NCBI GenBank assembly: GCA_031841125.1
Contig: JAJSSI010000013.1
Coordinates: 258,993 to 322,992 of the forward strand
Direction: 5' to 3'
Source: Acanthococcus lagerstroemiae
Lineage: Eukaryota; Arthropoda; Insecta; Hemiptera; Eriococcidae
DNA: 64,000 nucleotides
The notes under the pieces were generated by a model. That model was not told where the DNA came from. It made no database searches and was given only the letters and a program-made list of their open reading frames with translations. A program made the translations under genes and the position numbers. Below, piece by piece: positions 10,578 to 21,690 of this stretch; positions within the stretch are counted from its first letter, which is position 1, and each line of letters opens with the position of its first letter.

Positions 10578-11700
10578 CCTTAAATATGAAATTAAAACCT
10601 CATATCGACTCCTTCCGGCGGAGTTCAAAGTGCTTTATTTAAATATACACGCAAAATTTTCATATGCAATCACATCGTTTGTAAGTTTAACCACGTAAAT
10701 TTATAGTTTCATTCGAAAAAACAAACCACTAGCTCCAGACAGGGACGTAGCAAATGGGGGAGGGGGACGGCCCCCCAATCGGTTTGTAGAGTTGTAAAAA
10801 TCGGCCAAGAACTTTGCCAGTTGGAAAAATTGGACAAGTTGAAAGCTTTTTTTTATGGGGCACATGGCTTGAAACCATGAAATACTATGCCCACTGAATG
10901 AAATCAAAATGTGGTGAGAACAGTTTAGCAAACGAGTCAACTACAATTGAAAAAGCAACGGAGCTTTTTGCTGATGATAGAACATTTCAAGAAGTATACC
11001 CATATTGATTTCGCATATTTTATTGAATATTTCCACTAAAAATGAATATTTACACGCACATTTCACAGGAAAAGGTTTACTATAATATTTAATATGTATC
11101 CGATCCCTAATAATAACTAGAAAAGAACCTAAAATCATTTGTAAATTACACGTACTTGTATAAGGAAATGTCAAAAATTATAAAACAAGCATTTGCGCTC
11201 TAAAGATAATTTTTTTTTTGACATGCAGTGTACCTTATCGTTTTTCTTGGCAACTATGCGTCTACCTCTTTGAATAGCAATGGGTCGAGTTTTCATGCTT
11301 TTACAACGTTGGATAGCTGTTGGTTGTACTTTGATTTTGCTACCACCTCTGTGGCGCAGTGGAGTATTTTTAGCACCAGAATGCAAGAAACTCTCCCACT
11401 GACCGCGTGACCTAATTTTATTTACTCGCATGACAAATTTACGCATTCCTTCTACAGACACATGTGAACTATAGTTTTCATGAGCTCTACCTAGCGCTTC
11501 TATCATGTCATTGAATAATTTGGGTAATATTGCAGACACATTATCACATGCATTGGTATCAATATCTTGACTCTCTGGTTCAATCACATTAACATCGCTA
11601 TTCTCATTAACTTGTGGGCAGTCGCGGCTGACGAAAAGAGACGAGAAAGTGTTTACGCGTGAACGTGTATTAAAATGACTGATTACACAATTGTACATGA
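10578..11700 (-). mobile_element. 1.12-kb insertion flanked by a 10-bp target duplication
   Basis: The word TGTGTGCTGT occurs at 10568-10577 and again at 11701-11710, exactly flanking this segment, and the LTR reads on across it. The insert ends (CCTTAAATAT on the left, TTGTACATGA on the right) are not inverted repeats. A 9-10-bp duplication fits Mutator-like (MULE) elements, some of which lack terminal repeats. A retroposed transcript is another option, but there is no poly(A) tail. It carries the frame at 11171-11698 on the minus strand. The rest (10578-11170) has no gene I can support. Confidence 0.6.
11171..11698 (-). CDS. Unknown 175-codon frame in the 1.12-kb insertion
   Basis: The frame opens almost at the right edge of the insertion (ATG at 11696-11698) and ends at 11171. 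Residues about 53-85 are helical (AILPKLFNDMIEALGRAHENY). A basic segment follows (MRKFVMRVNKIRSRGQWESF), then a tail with two VQPTAIQR / RPIAIQR repeats and further lysine/arginine runs. The K..VQPTAI.RR signature resembles the tail of multicopy SWIM/MULE-like transposon proteins in aphids and other Hemiptera, as I recall. It would then be the C-terminal end of a transposase whose catalytic part is absent. I cannot confirm the family. Confidence 0.35.
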   Translation of the reverse strand: MYNCVISHFNTRSRVNTFSSLFVSRDCPQVNENSDVNVIEPESQDIDTNACDNVSAILPKLFNDMIEALGRAHENYSSHVSVEGMRKFVMRVNKIRSRGQWESFLHSGAKNTPLRHRGGSKIKVQPTAIQRCKSMKTRPIAIQRGRRIVAKKNDKVHCMSKKKLSLERKCLFYNF

Positions 11701-11760
11701 TGTGTGCTGTGCCGTCCGCCTGCAGGCGGCACGGCTACTAACGTTACAACATCCCCACAA

Positions 11761-12138
11761 CTATCTTTCCCCCTTTTTTTGAAATAATGTACAAGCTGAA
11801 AATTTGTTAAGAAATAGACACAGCCTTAAATGACTATGGTAAATAACAAGGTATAAGAACATTAAAATCACAAGTCCGAGAAAATTGGATACAATATGTG
11901 AAAGACACGTTACCATACAGTCAATAGGAACAATTAAATTCATAAAATATAATAATGTAGGCGCGTAATTTGTATAACGAATAAACGAAAAGAAAACTAA
12001 ACGGGTAAAAATATGCTTAGTCTTAATTGAGTCAATGATTAATAACAATAACTGTAATAACGTATATGAAGGGTAAGTTACAGAGGGGTAAACAATAAGT
12101 TTGGAAAATAGGTAAAAGAATATAATGTTCATACCCGA
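11761..12138 (-). other. gypsy-A 3' untranslated region with polypurine tract
   Basis: Between the end of pol (12139) and the LTR (11759) lies an A+T-rich stretch. It ends in a polypurine tract (complement of CTTTCCCCCTTTTTTT, 11765-11780) that would prime plus-strand DNA synthesis. The open frame across it is hydrophobic but has no envelope features such as a furin site or signal peptide, so I do not call env. Confidence 0.6.
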
Positions 12139-14548
12139 TCACTGCCTATATCTGGCCGGTGGTCTGATCTCCCGTCCGTATGACGAAATTTTGATCGTTG
12201 GAACTCTGCTTGAAGTTGCGCTTTGATTAAGTTGCGGCTCGAGAGGTTCTGGAGTTAAAGGAAATGGGAGGATTGGAGTTTGGGAACATGTTGGTATATT
12301 TATAGAGTTTTGCGTTTGAGTACATGTCGGTGACTTTACAGCATAAAATGACGGGCCATGATTAAATTGCATATTATACTTACAAGTTTGCTCACCTGAT
12401 TGCTCAACTAACTGAAAATTATTTTTTTTTCAAAATACCTTTTGTTTGCGTTGGCGTTGCATTATCGTCCTGTATGTAGGATTCGTACGCGGGTTTCAAA
12501 CGGTCTATAGAGACGGAGTCCTCCTTTCCATCACCAATATCCAAAACGAAAAACTTGGCGAAACGTTTGTTTACTCTAAACGGACCTTCGTACGGCGATT
12601 CCAGCGGCTTTTGGACCTTATCTACACGTACATAAACACTTTTACAATTGAACAAATCAGGATGAATAAAAATTTTACCTTTACTATGATTTGTAGCTGG
12701 TATTGGACGGATCTTTTTGAATGAGTTTCGAAGCTGATTAAGATATTCATGTGTACTGACGATGGTAGGTGTGTCCGAATTTTCGAAAAATTCACCTGGT
12801 AGGCGCAAGGTCCTTCCAAACGTTAACTCCGCACTAGAGATACCCTCTTCAAAACGTGGAGCTGCTCGTAGTCCCAATAAGACGATAGGTAATGCGAGTA
12901 ACCAATTGTTTCCTTGGCACTTTATTGCTTGCTTAAATTGACGGTGAAAACGTTCCACCATTCCATTCGCCTTCGGATTATACGCAGTCGTTCTTATGGC
13001 GAAAGTCCCAATCAATTTGCATAGTTCGTTGAATAACTTGGATTGAAATTGTTTTCCTCTGTCCGTTGTGACTTCCTGAGGTGCACCGTATCGACTAACC
13101 CAACTTCCGAAGAAAGCCTTGGCCACCGATTACGCTGTTATCTCCTTTAGAGGTATCGCCTCCATCCATCTTGTCGCTCTGTCTACAAATGTGCATATAT
13201 ATCGGTATCCGTCACATTCATTCATGTGAACAATATCCAGGTGGACGCGTTAGAAACGATCAGATGGTGGGAAACTTCCAATTGCAGACTTCGTATGGCG
13301 CAAAACTTTGTTTTTCTGACACTGATGACAGATTTTACACCAGTGTCGAATGTCCTTTGTCATGTCTGGCCAATAATATTTTGAAGTGATCAGCTTGAGT
13401 GTCGGTTTTGGTCCCGGATGCGATAAACCGTGGATTTGTTCGAAGATTTTAAAACGCATGCTTTTTGGTATTACTGGGCGGTTGATGTTTCTGAAAAAAC
13501 TACAAAAAACTGAGTTATTATTATCTATCAACACATCTCGGAAGTCTCCGTCGCGGTGCCCATTTCTTCTCATTTCGATAATTAACGGGTCTTCATTCTG
13601 GGCTGTGGAAATTTCATCGAATGTAATTGGAACATTGATAGCTGCGCAATCCAAACGACTAAGAGCATCGGCAATGATGTTAGATATACCTGACAAATGT
13701 TGAATTTTGGTTGTAAACTGCGAAATATATTCGATAGCGGTGGAGCGACGTTGAAGTTTGCAGCGTTTCCTCGTTTCAAATACATAAATAAGTGGCTTGT
13801 GATCTGTTAGGATGGTAAGGTCACGGCCTTCAATCATATGAGAAAAATGTTCTACAGATTTGTGAATAGCTTCCAGCTCCTTATCGTAAGTACATCAGTT
13901 TGTTTGATTCGGAGAAAACTTCGCTGAATAGAAGCCTAAGGGTTCGCGTTCTCCCTTTTCGTTAATTTGCTCTAAAACAGAACCTAGAGAAATATCTGAG
14001 GCATCACATGTTAACACTAAAGGTAACTCAGTGCGAGGAAAATGCAAAAGAGTAAAATTAGCGAATTGAGTTTTTACTTGTTCAAACCTCTGATTGAGTT
14101 CTGAGGTCCAATGTATTGGCGTTCAATCTCTCTTTTTCGTATGACCCTTTAGGAGGTCGTTGAACGGTGCGAGCAGTTCAGAAGCATTGCGCGTGAATCC
14201 ACGATAAAAGTTCAAAATACCCATTGCACGACGAAGGGCAGCAATCGTTTTTGGCGGTTTTAGATCTTTGAATAGTTTTACTCGCTCGTCTGTAGGCTGG
14301 AAACCTTTGTCTGATATCTTATTACCTAAAAAGCTAACTTGGGAACAGAAAAATTCACATTTCTTTAAATTAAACGTGAGGCCATGTCGATGCAATCTCT
14401 CTAAAAGTGTTTCAAGATGCCTCTCATGTTCGGTTTCATTAGCTGAAAAAATTAATATATCATCGAGATAGACGAAAATGAACGGGAGATCATATAGGAT
14501 AGTCGATATGAAGCGCATGAATGTTGACGGTGCATTTTTTAGTCCGAG
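12139..14548 (-). pseudogene. pol: gypsy-A pol: RT palm/thumb, RNase H, integrase
   Basis: Read from 14548 down, the RT enters at LGLKNAPSTFMRF, then has the catalytic VYLDDILIF (near 14460). RNase H follows, with CDASDISLG near 13990 and LTDHKPL near 13800. The integrase has its zinc-binding region (H...H..C..C, HGLSHPGPKPT to CHQCQKNK, near 13430-13310) and a DDE core (HLDIV near 13240, TTDRGKQF near 13060, and the glutamate in NGMVERFHRQF near 12960). The C-terminal tail ends SYGREIRPPARYRQ at 12142. Breaks are few: a frameshift near 14122, stops near 13895, 13249 and 13132, and a shift near 12418. The 5' half (gag, protease, RT fingers) is missing because the element is joined to gypsy-B at 14548. 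The protein is decayed, but catalytic residues survive. Confidence 0.88.
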
Positions 14549-14644
14549 TTCCGCAATGTGTGACATTTGTCTCTCCACCATGTTAGCATTAGGTGAGTGG
14601 GGAGAGACGTGGCATAGCTGGACCCCTTTGTTGTCCCAGTAGCT

Positions 14645-16172
14645 TCTTTTTTTTATTTTAAATTTTTTTATGTTTTTAAAAGTACATGTGTGATTTGTAT
14701 TGACCCGCGGACTACTTTTACCAATCTTGGTTTTTCCGTAGTCATTGGGTCATCACAGGAACATTATATAACCAACAAAACTATTCAACTTGAATTAAAA
14801 CTTAATGTAAATTATCCTCTAAAACTACATGCTTTGTAAATTATAATATGAACATCAAAGGAAGGCACAATTTCAAGTACTGTCCTATAATATATCAAAA
14901 TTTGGAATCAATTGATCCAATAGTTTTTGAGATTTTCGTGCCACAAAATTATTGTGTACATACATATAATTTATTTACATATATCGTGCCACAAATTTTG
15001 ACTTAAATTGAAGAAAACTCACAAACGGCTCGACTGATTGTCGGATTAACGGTTGGGTTTTTCTTTATTTTTTATTTTTCATAATTTTGCCTACATAATT
15101 TATTGTATTTATTGTTCTTGTTTTGTTTATGAACCATTGGTCATAACTGTTTTTTATTCCAAACTTTTTCCGTATTTCTTTGAATGCTGGACAGCTCAAA
15201 AATGTTTGATCTGGTGAGTCAGTTTTTTTTTTCAGTTTTGACATTTATCAATTTCATTAATTTTGAATCTTTTCAGATATTCACCAAAGTTTCCGTGACC
15301 TGTTAGAAATTGTGTGAGATAAAAGTTTGGTTTCAGATCTTTGTTTTTATTTCTGTACTCTATATTTGGGATTAATTTGAAGGTTCTCCTACCAGTTTGG
15401 TCTGTTTCATATTGTTTTTGCCAAACATCAATATATCTTTTATTAATATCCCTGATTTTTTTTTTTTTTTCTCTCCTTTTCACGTATGCCAGACCATTTA
15501 ATTTTTTTAACGTTGTTGGTTTTCTCAATTTGTAGTTCAATAGGCAGAATTCCTGCAATGACATTAGCTGCCGAATAAGATACTGTTCTATAGGCTGATA
15601 TGACGTTTAATAATATTTTCCTCTGTTCCTTCTTGATTTTATTTTTGTTGCTTTTGCTCAGTTTAGGGTAGTATATTGTGCTGCCATATTCCACAATAGA
15701 TCTAAATAGTGCCGTATATAAGATTTTTCTGCCCGTGAAATTTAGTCCGAAAGTATTGTTATATAAAGCTGTTATCCTGCTATAGTATTTTTTAATTTTT
15801 TGTATTATATAATTCACATGACTGGTGAAGTTTAAGTTTTCATCACATATCATACCTATGAGTATTTCATTTCCTTCTGAAAGTTTAGATTTGTATTGTT
15901 GAACTTTGACAGTTTTTCGATGTCCTTCTTCATTATTTCTTTATTGTGTTTCTTAGTTATTAGGATTGCGTTTGTTTTTTCTGGGTTTAGGCTTAATCCA
16001 AATTCTTTCAATGTATTATAGATTGTCTCAATTCCCCTGTTTATTGTATTTATATCATTGTTATTATGCATTCCAGCTATTAGCAGTATGTCGTCAGCAT
16101 AGCTGATTAATGCCATATTTTTACCAGTGTTGAAATTGTGGTGTACTTTGGCCATCGCAATATTAAAGATGA
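14645..16172 (-). mobile_element. 5'-truncated non-LTR retrotransposon inserted in gypsy-B integrase
   Basis: The segment is flanked by the 14-bp duplication TTGTCCCAGTAGCT (14631-14644 and 16173-16186). Its minus-strand 3' end is A-rich (complement of TCTTTTTTTTATTTTAAATT at 14645), and its 5' end is cut inside the RT domain. These are the marks of target-primed reverse transcription. About 430 bp of 3' untranslated sequence (14645-15072) separates the coding part from the tail. Confidence 0.9.
15073..16172 (-). pseudogene. Non-LTR ORF2 C-terminal half (RT and cysteine-containing tail)
   Basis: Starting at the truncation, the frame reads IFNIAMAKVHHNFN, the catalytic ISYADDILLI block (near 16090), the LNPEKTNAI thumb and the SHVNYI..K segment. 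Next comes LFRSIVEYGSTIYY and the AYRTVS..A..VIAGILPI block, typical of R1/I/Jockey-group elements. Farther on are TGHGNFGEYL, a cysteine (IDKCQ) and, after a frameshift, a SPDQTFLSCPAF block. This is the usual C-terminal domain of that group. Frameshifts lie near 15868, in the A/T run near 15470-15540, and near 15232. The endonuclease and N-terminal RT are absent through 5' truncation. Confidence 0.85.
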
Positions 16173-18750
16173 TTGTCCCAGTAGCTAGTCCACTCTCTCT
16201 GCTTGTGAAACATGTCACATTGTCGCTTAAGATGGTCTTTGGAATACCCTCCTAGTTAGTGTATTTTTCCAGCACCCTGATGCTGGACTGGGTATCTGCA
16301 CTTTTAACCAGGTAGAGTTTCGTGTACCCTGAGGACGCATCAGTCAGGACAAAAATTTTGTCGAGGCCACCTTGGGCATAAGCAATAGGACCAAAATGGT
16401 CAACGGACAACAACTTGCGTGGCCTAGTGACAATAACATGCGCAGTTTTCACGGCGGTGTTAGAATGAAAGTTCTTGTTCATGGCGGATGTATGACAGGT
16501 TTGGATCACTTCTTCCACAATTGATTTTACCTTTGGGAAGCTAAAGTTTCGGAGGATGATGGTAGTCGTCTTCAAAATACCCACATGTCCATAATTAGCA
16601 TGGTAGTAATGGACGATGTCGTTCTGAAGTGGACTGGGAACAATAATTTGCCACACTCCATCTTGACCTTGATATTGGAGTAAGTTCTGATATTTGCAGA
16701 AGTACTGTGGGTAAGTCTTGCATAGCGATTGAATGGTGAAGTCAAAATCCTGGACAGTTTGGAGATGCTTGAACTGTTTGTCCAGGTTAGAACTTGGTCT
16801 CACACTGAAATGGTTTACAGTGGTTCCAGGTGTAGGCCTGCACCCTAGTCTGGGTTTTCTGCTTTTTCTTCTTCTTTGGTGTTGGCAGTCAGGTTGACTC
16901 ATCTGAGGAGGATGAAGATGTGGTGATGTAATTGGAGGGTTTGGAAACTTCTTCAGCTTCTAGTAAGATGTTTGAAGGTAAAGGGAGCCCTTCATCTGGC
17001 TTGTGGTGCAATATAGCATGCCGGAACCTCGCCAACTGAGTTACAGGAGCTCTAATTGAAACAAATTTGGCCTAATAAAAGGATAATACCAGTGGCCACT
17101 TTGTTACACGTGACAAAGGATAAGGAGTTGACTTCATTAGCTCGCAAGGAAGTGGGCGCATATGTATTTGGATTTTTTGCAACGCCAGGAGATATGAGCA
17201 GCGCTTTAAGGTGTGAACTGCCGCTAAAAGGTCCAACTCTCCCTCATCATAGTATTGGCATTCGGCCCCTTGGAGACTTTGCGAGATGAAGGCAATGGGT
17301 GTTGGGTTTCCATCAGCGTTGTACTGGAATATTGTTCCAGCTAATCCCTTTTGCCCACCAGTAGCCAGCACGTGGAAGTTCTGGTCCCAATCAGTGTGGC
17401 GGTGAACGATTCACTCTCGCAATCTATCTTCAATATCCCTTTTTGCAGCTTTCTGCTCTGGACCCCAAACGAACGGTGTTTTGGCCTTTAGCAGCTTGGC
17501 TATGGGTTCTTGAATGCAAGCACACTCCGGGATATGGGAGTGAAAGAAATTCACAGCACCTAAGTAGCTGCGGACATATTTTGCGTTCCTTGGCATCGGG
17601 TGTTTGAGGATCCCTTTCACGTTTTCCTTGCTTGGTCTGATGCTGTGGGCGTCAAGCTTGAATCCAAGAAATTGGATCCGGTGTTGAGCAAATTTACACT
17701 TCACAGGATTGATAGTGAATCCCAAGTTCTCCAACTAATTGGTGACTGTTCGGAGATGATTTAGATGTCTTCAGACTCGGTGAAAAGCAAAATGTCATCA
17801 AAATATACGAATAAAAATTCTAAATTGCCTAAAACACTGTAATGAAGCGCATCCAGGTTGACTGGGCGTTTTTCAAACCAAATGGCATTCTTAGATATTC
17901 GAATAACCCCGCTGGTGAAACAACTGCCGTTTTTGCTACATGTTCTGGAAATATATGAATATTATGGTACGCTTTAGTTAGATCTATTACACCAAAATAC
18001 TTTTTATTTAATAAATGCTTTGTGCAGTCTGTAATATTCCGGATCGGGTATAGGTTGGCTACTGTCTGTGCATTTAATAAGCACTGGTGAAGTTCGCGTG
18101 CTTTTTTGTACATTTGACGCTGAAAAGTATTTTCCCATCCACCAATCTTTCACAAGTCAGGTTGGAGATGATGTGATTTGCTTTTAAGAAGTCTGCCCCA
18201 AGGATGGGCGCTGTTACGTCGGCCACTACAACAATCCACAAATAGGCCTTTCTGAGGCCAAAGTCAAAGTTGATAGTTGTTGTGCCATATACTCGAATGT
18301 GGTCACCATTTGCCGCTTGTATACTGTATTGAACTTGTGTATCCAATGTCCGCGCCAACTTTTGTGGTATGACAGTGACGTCTGACCCTGAATCGACGAG
18401 GTAAGACTTTTTTGTAATTTTTTCAATAGAAAAGAGGCGCGGCGATTTTCGTAATTTTTCCTCGGGCCAGTTCACCACAAAAACCGCCTGATGATTCAGT
18501 TTTCCGACATTTTCACCCTTGAAATGCTTACAGGACTGATGACATTTTGTCACATCCTTACCAAACGTGTGCTGATACCAGCACCCTCCATTAAAAAGTT
18601 CGACCTGCTGGTAAGGTCTGCTGGAGTATGATCTGGAGGACAAATGATAACGGCTGTGTGGTGTGGGCAATTGTGAATCGCGACAACTCCTAGACCAATA
18701 ATTTGGAGAATGAGAACTATGGCGCAAGCGACGCTCTGGAGAGCCCTTTG

Positions 18751-19047
18751 TTGTACCAACATATTCGCGTTAAACACAATTTGACTTTCAAGCCTTCCTC
18801 AATCAAACCGCAGTTCATTTATGCCCACTATGATGAAATACTTTCCATCACTAGAGAATATTTCATTGATCATCTTGAAGAGAAGCATGACTTTGAATTG
18901 TTTCCATGGATATGTTCTCAGAAAATAGTATGCGCAAAGAAAGACTGCTGTACGGGAAAATTCATTAAAGTAAAGGCGGCAAACATGCCGCGGTGGCAAA
19001 TATGCTGCAGTGTCAAATATGCCGCAGTGTCAAGTTCTGTATGTTGG
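18751..19047. other. Segment between gypsy-B and the copia LTR
   Basis: A plus-strand frame crosses 18780-18990 and includes HLEEKHDFELFPWIC and a cysteine group (CAKKDCC), but I recognise no domain and see no splice sites. At 18975-19040 the word GTGGCAAATATGC or GTGTCAAATATGC is repeated. Similar words occur in the inverted-repeat element at 59742-61504. Confidence 0.3.
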
Positions 19048-19257
19048 TGTTGAATTTAATTTAAGACGAATTTAATTAAAACTGTAATTTTTCAAAAACA
19101 AACGTTACATTTTAGGGAAAAAAACTTATCTCAAGAAATTATTACATCATCCATCCGAGAAACAGTATTACCAACTTACACAGAAATAACGAAATGAATC
19201 AAAGACAAAATTGGTAAAATTGCCAGAACCTACTTTACAATCCTATCTATTTTAACA
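19048..19257 (-). repeat. Copia 3' LTR, 210 bp
   Basis: On the minus strand the purine tract AGGAGGAG (complement of 19258-19265) is followed by TGTTAAAATAGATAGG. The LTR ends in TTCAACA, giving TGTT...AACA termini. The position directly downstream of the copia RNase H region fits a 3' LTR. I found no matching 5' LTR in the window. Confidence 0.65.
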
Positions 19258-19449
19258 CTCCTCCTCAGTTTTACCAAATAAAAAAATAATGATAATAACT
19301 AAACTCAAAAGGTTACAAAACAAACTTCAAGCTTAAAAATAAAAATTCTAAATTTTAGTTCAAAAGGAACACGAATTTCTAAATGAAATGAAAAATAAAA
19401 CATCAAAGAAAAATAAAATTAGGTCATCAATTTAATTCCCAAACCGTCA

Positions 19450-20490
19450 CAAAAATCTTCAAATTTTAATTTTCCCCAAACTCTTTGTGAGTAGATCTGC
19501 AATCTGTAACTTTGAATCCACATGCTGAACCGAAATTTATCCATTTTTGTACATGTCCTTCACAAAATGAAAACGAAGATCGATGTGCTTGGATCATTTT
19601 GTTGATGCAGGGTTTTTCACCGTGCATATGGCGCTCTGATTATCTTCATAAATTTTTATCAGAAGATTTACTTGAACTCCAATCTCTGAAATCAAATTTT
19701 TAAACCAGATTAATTCACGCACAGCATCACTCAAAGTGATATACTCCGACTCAGCCGAGGGCAATGCCACACAAGTGTGTTTCTTGGTATTCCACCAGAC
19801 ACAATCTCCATTGAGTCTCATTACAAATCCTCCCATGGATTTTTGGTCATTCCAATCTCCGCCAAAATCAGAATCGGCAAACAGATCTGTGACAAATATT
19901 TCAGAACTCGTTTTGCACAGTTGAGATGAGTTTGATTGAAGCAGCTTTAAAAATGACTGAGATAGTTTGTGGCATAACTTATGTCGGGACACATTCCACC
20001 CTTAACATACATCAGTGAGCCAATGATTTGACGATACGGCAAAGTTTCATCGCAGGACTTTTTCTCCAAATGTAAACCTTGTTCCATGGGTGTCCTCACA
20101 GACTTTGCGTCAGACATACCAAAACGGGAAACAATACGATCAATATAATATTTTGACTGACTCAATGTCATTCTTCATTTTTCTTGATCTCAACGAATTT
20201 CCAAACCATGAAATTTCAGATTTCTCCCAAATCTTTCATGTCGAACTGCTCCAGTAGTTTTTGTTTTAATTCTGGAACGTCGATCAATTTCGCAGCAATT
20301 ATGATTAGATTGCTGACATAAACCAATATGTAAACATTCTCCTTGAAGTAAAGACATGAGTCATGCTTCAATTTCACAAATCCGAGGCATAGTAAAACGG
20401 CATTTAAGCATTTGTTCCATACTTTTGGTGCTTGTTTTAAGCTGTTAATTGCCCTTTTCAGGCAGCAAACCTTGTTCTTGGCTGTATTTC
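19450..20490 (-). pseudogene. pol: Copia RT (3' part) and RNase H
   Basis: From 20490 the frame reads CCLKRAINSLKQAPKVWN, then the catalytic segment, here LVYVSNLIIIA instead of the usual Y(V/L)DD, then QFDMKDLGEI. After a shift near 20190 it continues SQSKYYIDRIVSRFGM, IGSLMYV and ISYAT. RNase H follows in 19992-19594 (ADSDFGGDWNDQKS, LPSAESEYI, EDNQSA) with the usual C-terminal SKHIDLRFHFV...ADLLTK beyond a stop near 19597. The RT fingers are cut off at 20490, where a satellite-like array begins. Both catalytic aspartates of the RT box are replaced (S, N), so even apart from the stops this RT could not polymerise. Confidence 0.85.
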
Positions 20491-20492
20491 TA

Positions 20493-21690
20493 CAGCCCCC
20501 CAAAATGAGGTCAAGGGTTGTAATTAGCGGCACGTTGCACTCCGAAGTCCCAGAATTTGTGCCGCCTCCCACGGGTTTACATTTTAATAAAAAGTTTGGG
20601 GGCAGGGAAATGTTGGACCCCCCAAATGAAGATAGGGGGTTGGAATTAGCGGCACAGATTTGTATTTTATTTGTGCTAATTGTGCTCCGAAGTCCCAGAA
20701 AATTGTGCCGCCCCCCGCGGGTCTACATCTTCATGAAAAGTTTGGGGGCCAGAGAAATGTTGCCCCCTCCAAATAAAGATAGGGGGTTGAAATTAGCATC
20801 GTAATTTGTGCTAACTGTGCTCCGAGGCCTCAGAATTTGTGCCGCATTTTCTGGGCTCACAGTCCAGTGCTCAATTTGGGAGGGGGGGCTGGAAAAATTT
20901 TGATATTTTAAAAAAATGATCTTCAAAAGGAGAGATTATCTGGTTTCTGCTGTCACCGCATTCATTTTTCAGGTTATTTTCACGGTACCTCATATCCTTC
21001 CCCAATTTTGGGAGGTACACCCATTCTATCCAAAGTTTTGTTGTCTTTGTTCATACTTTTTTTAAACTCAAGAGGCAAAAGTGCGATAGTTTCAGGCAAT
21101 GACACTTCTGTTTTGGCGCATCGGATTTGGCAACAATGATAACAAAGAAACCCGTGGTGAAAGTAAAAACAGTGTGGATATGGGCCACAACCCCCCCCCC
21201 CCCAGGAAGGGGTGGGGGATCGGGTGTGACGGCACAAGTTTTTACCTAATTTGTGCTAAATGTGCTCAAGGTTCCCACAAATTGTGCCCCCTTCCTTAGA
21301 TCTACAGCCCAAAAATAAAATAGGGGCGCTGAAATGTTAGCCTACACCCACAAACAAAGGTGGGGTCTCGAAAGTAGTGGCATAAACTTGTATTTTATCT
21401 GTGTTAATTGTGCTCAAGGGTCCCGCATTTTGTGCCTCCTTCTTTAAACCTACAGCTCACGAATAAGATTGGGGGGCCGGTAAAATGTTAGCCCCCCCCC
21501 CCCCACCAAGCAAACGTGAGGTCTAAAATATAGTGGCACAAATTTGTATTTTATTTGTGCTAATTGTGCTCCGAAGTCCCAGAATTTGTACCGCCTCCCG
21601 TGGGTCTACAACTTAATGAAAAGTTTGGGGGCCACAGACATGTTTGCCCCCCAAATGAAGATTGGGGGTTCCATACCATAAATATACATC
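20493..21690. repeat. Satellite-like array A, about 150-bp units
   Basis: A block beginning GAAGTCCCAGAATTTGTGCC recurs with variation at about 20541, 20689, 20823, 21265, 21417 and 21575, spaced 134-158 bp except for one gap. Each unit also has an ATTTGTGCTAATTGTGCTC block and a G-run/C-run pair (AAAGTTTGGGGGCC ... CCCCCCAAATGAAGAT). The piece 20880-21230 is degenerate. No coding function is seen. Confidence 0.75.

Larger units (their letters stand above)
8770..11759 (-). repeat. 3' LTR of gypsy-A with two nested insertions
   Basis: On the minus strand a purine-rich tract (AAAAAAAGGGGGAAAGAT, complement of 11761-11778) is followed at 11759 by TGTGGGGATGTTGTAACG, a typical insect gypsy LTR start. 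The LTR is then interrupted by an insert at 10578-11700 and by a Tigger derivative at 9066-9889. A TATA-like CTTATATTTG lies near 10555 on the minus strand, upstream of a region that would be U3/R. The far end is not certain: TGT at 8769 (ACA on the minus strand) is only a candidate. The segments 9890-10567 and 8770-9065 carry no gene and are read here as LTR sequence. Confidence 0.5.
14548..18750 (-). pseudogene. pol: gypsy-B gag end and pol, interrupted by a non-LTR element
   Basis: Read from 18750 down there is a serine/arginine-rich gag tail and the CWYQHTFG...C zinc-like motif. The aspartic protease follows (LVDSGSDVTVI near 18400, ILGADFL near 18190). RT starts near 18110, with LPIRN-type, VIDLTKAYHNI and MPFGLKNAQSTW blocks, a frameshift at 17830 and VYFDDILLF near 17790. 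The thumb (LGFKLDAHSIRP) is at 17411-17734, RNase H at 17371-17072, and integrase at 16902-16205 with VDHFGPI and SDN..CFTS. The integrase resumes beyond the inserted element (VSPHSPNAN.MVERQ) at 14630-14550. It then fuses abruptly to gypsy-A RT. Frameshifts near 17830, 17410, 16905 and 16255 show that it is dead. No LTR of its own is visible. Confidence 0.85.

Noticed and set aside
10740..10896. Possible MITE (CAGGGACGTAGCAAAT ... ATGCCCACTG)
   Set aside because: The ends are a poor inverted match and the 8-bp flanks (GCTCCAGA, AATGAAAT) do not match.
11761..12132. Hydrophobic 123-codon frame that might be a gypsy env
   Set aside because: No signal peptide pattern, fusion peptide or cleavage site. 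It overlaps the 3' untranslated region and polypurine tract.
18703..19053. Plus-strand frame with a cysteine group
   Set aside because: It starts in antisense to gypsy-B gag and ends in a repeat. There are no splice sites and no domain I recognise, so it was kept only as an unexplained segment.
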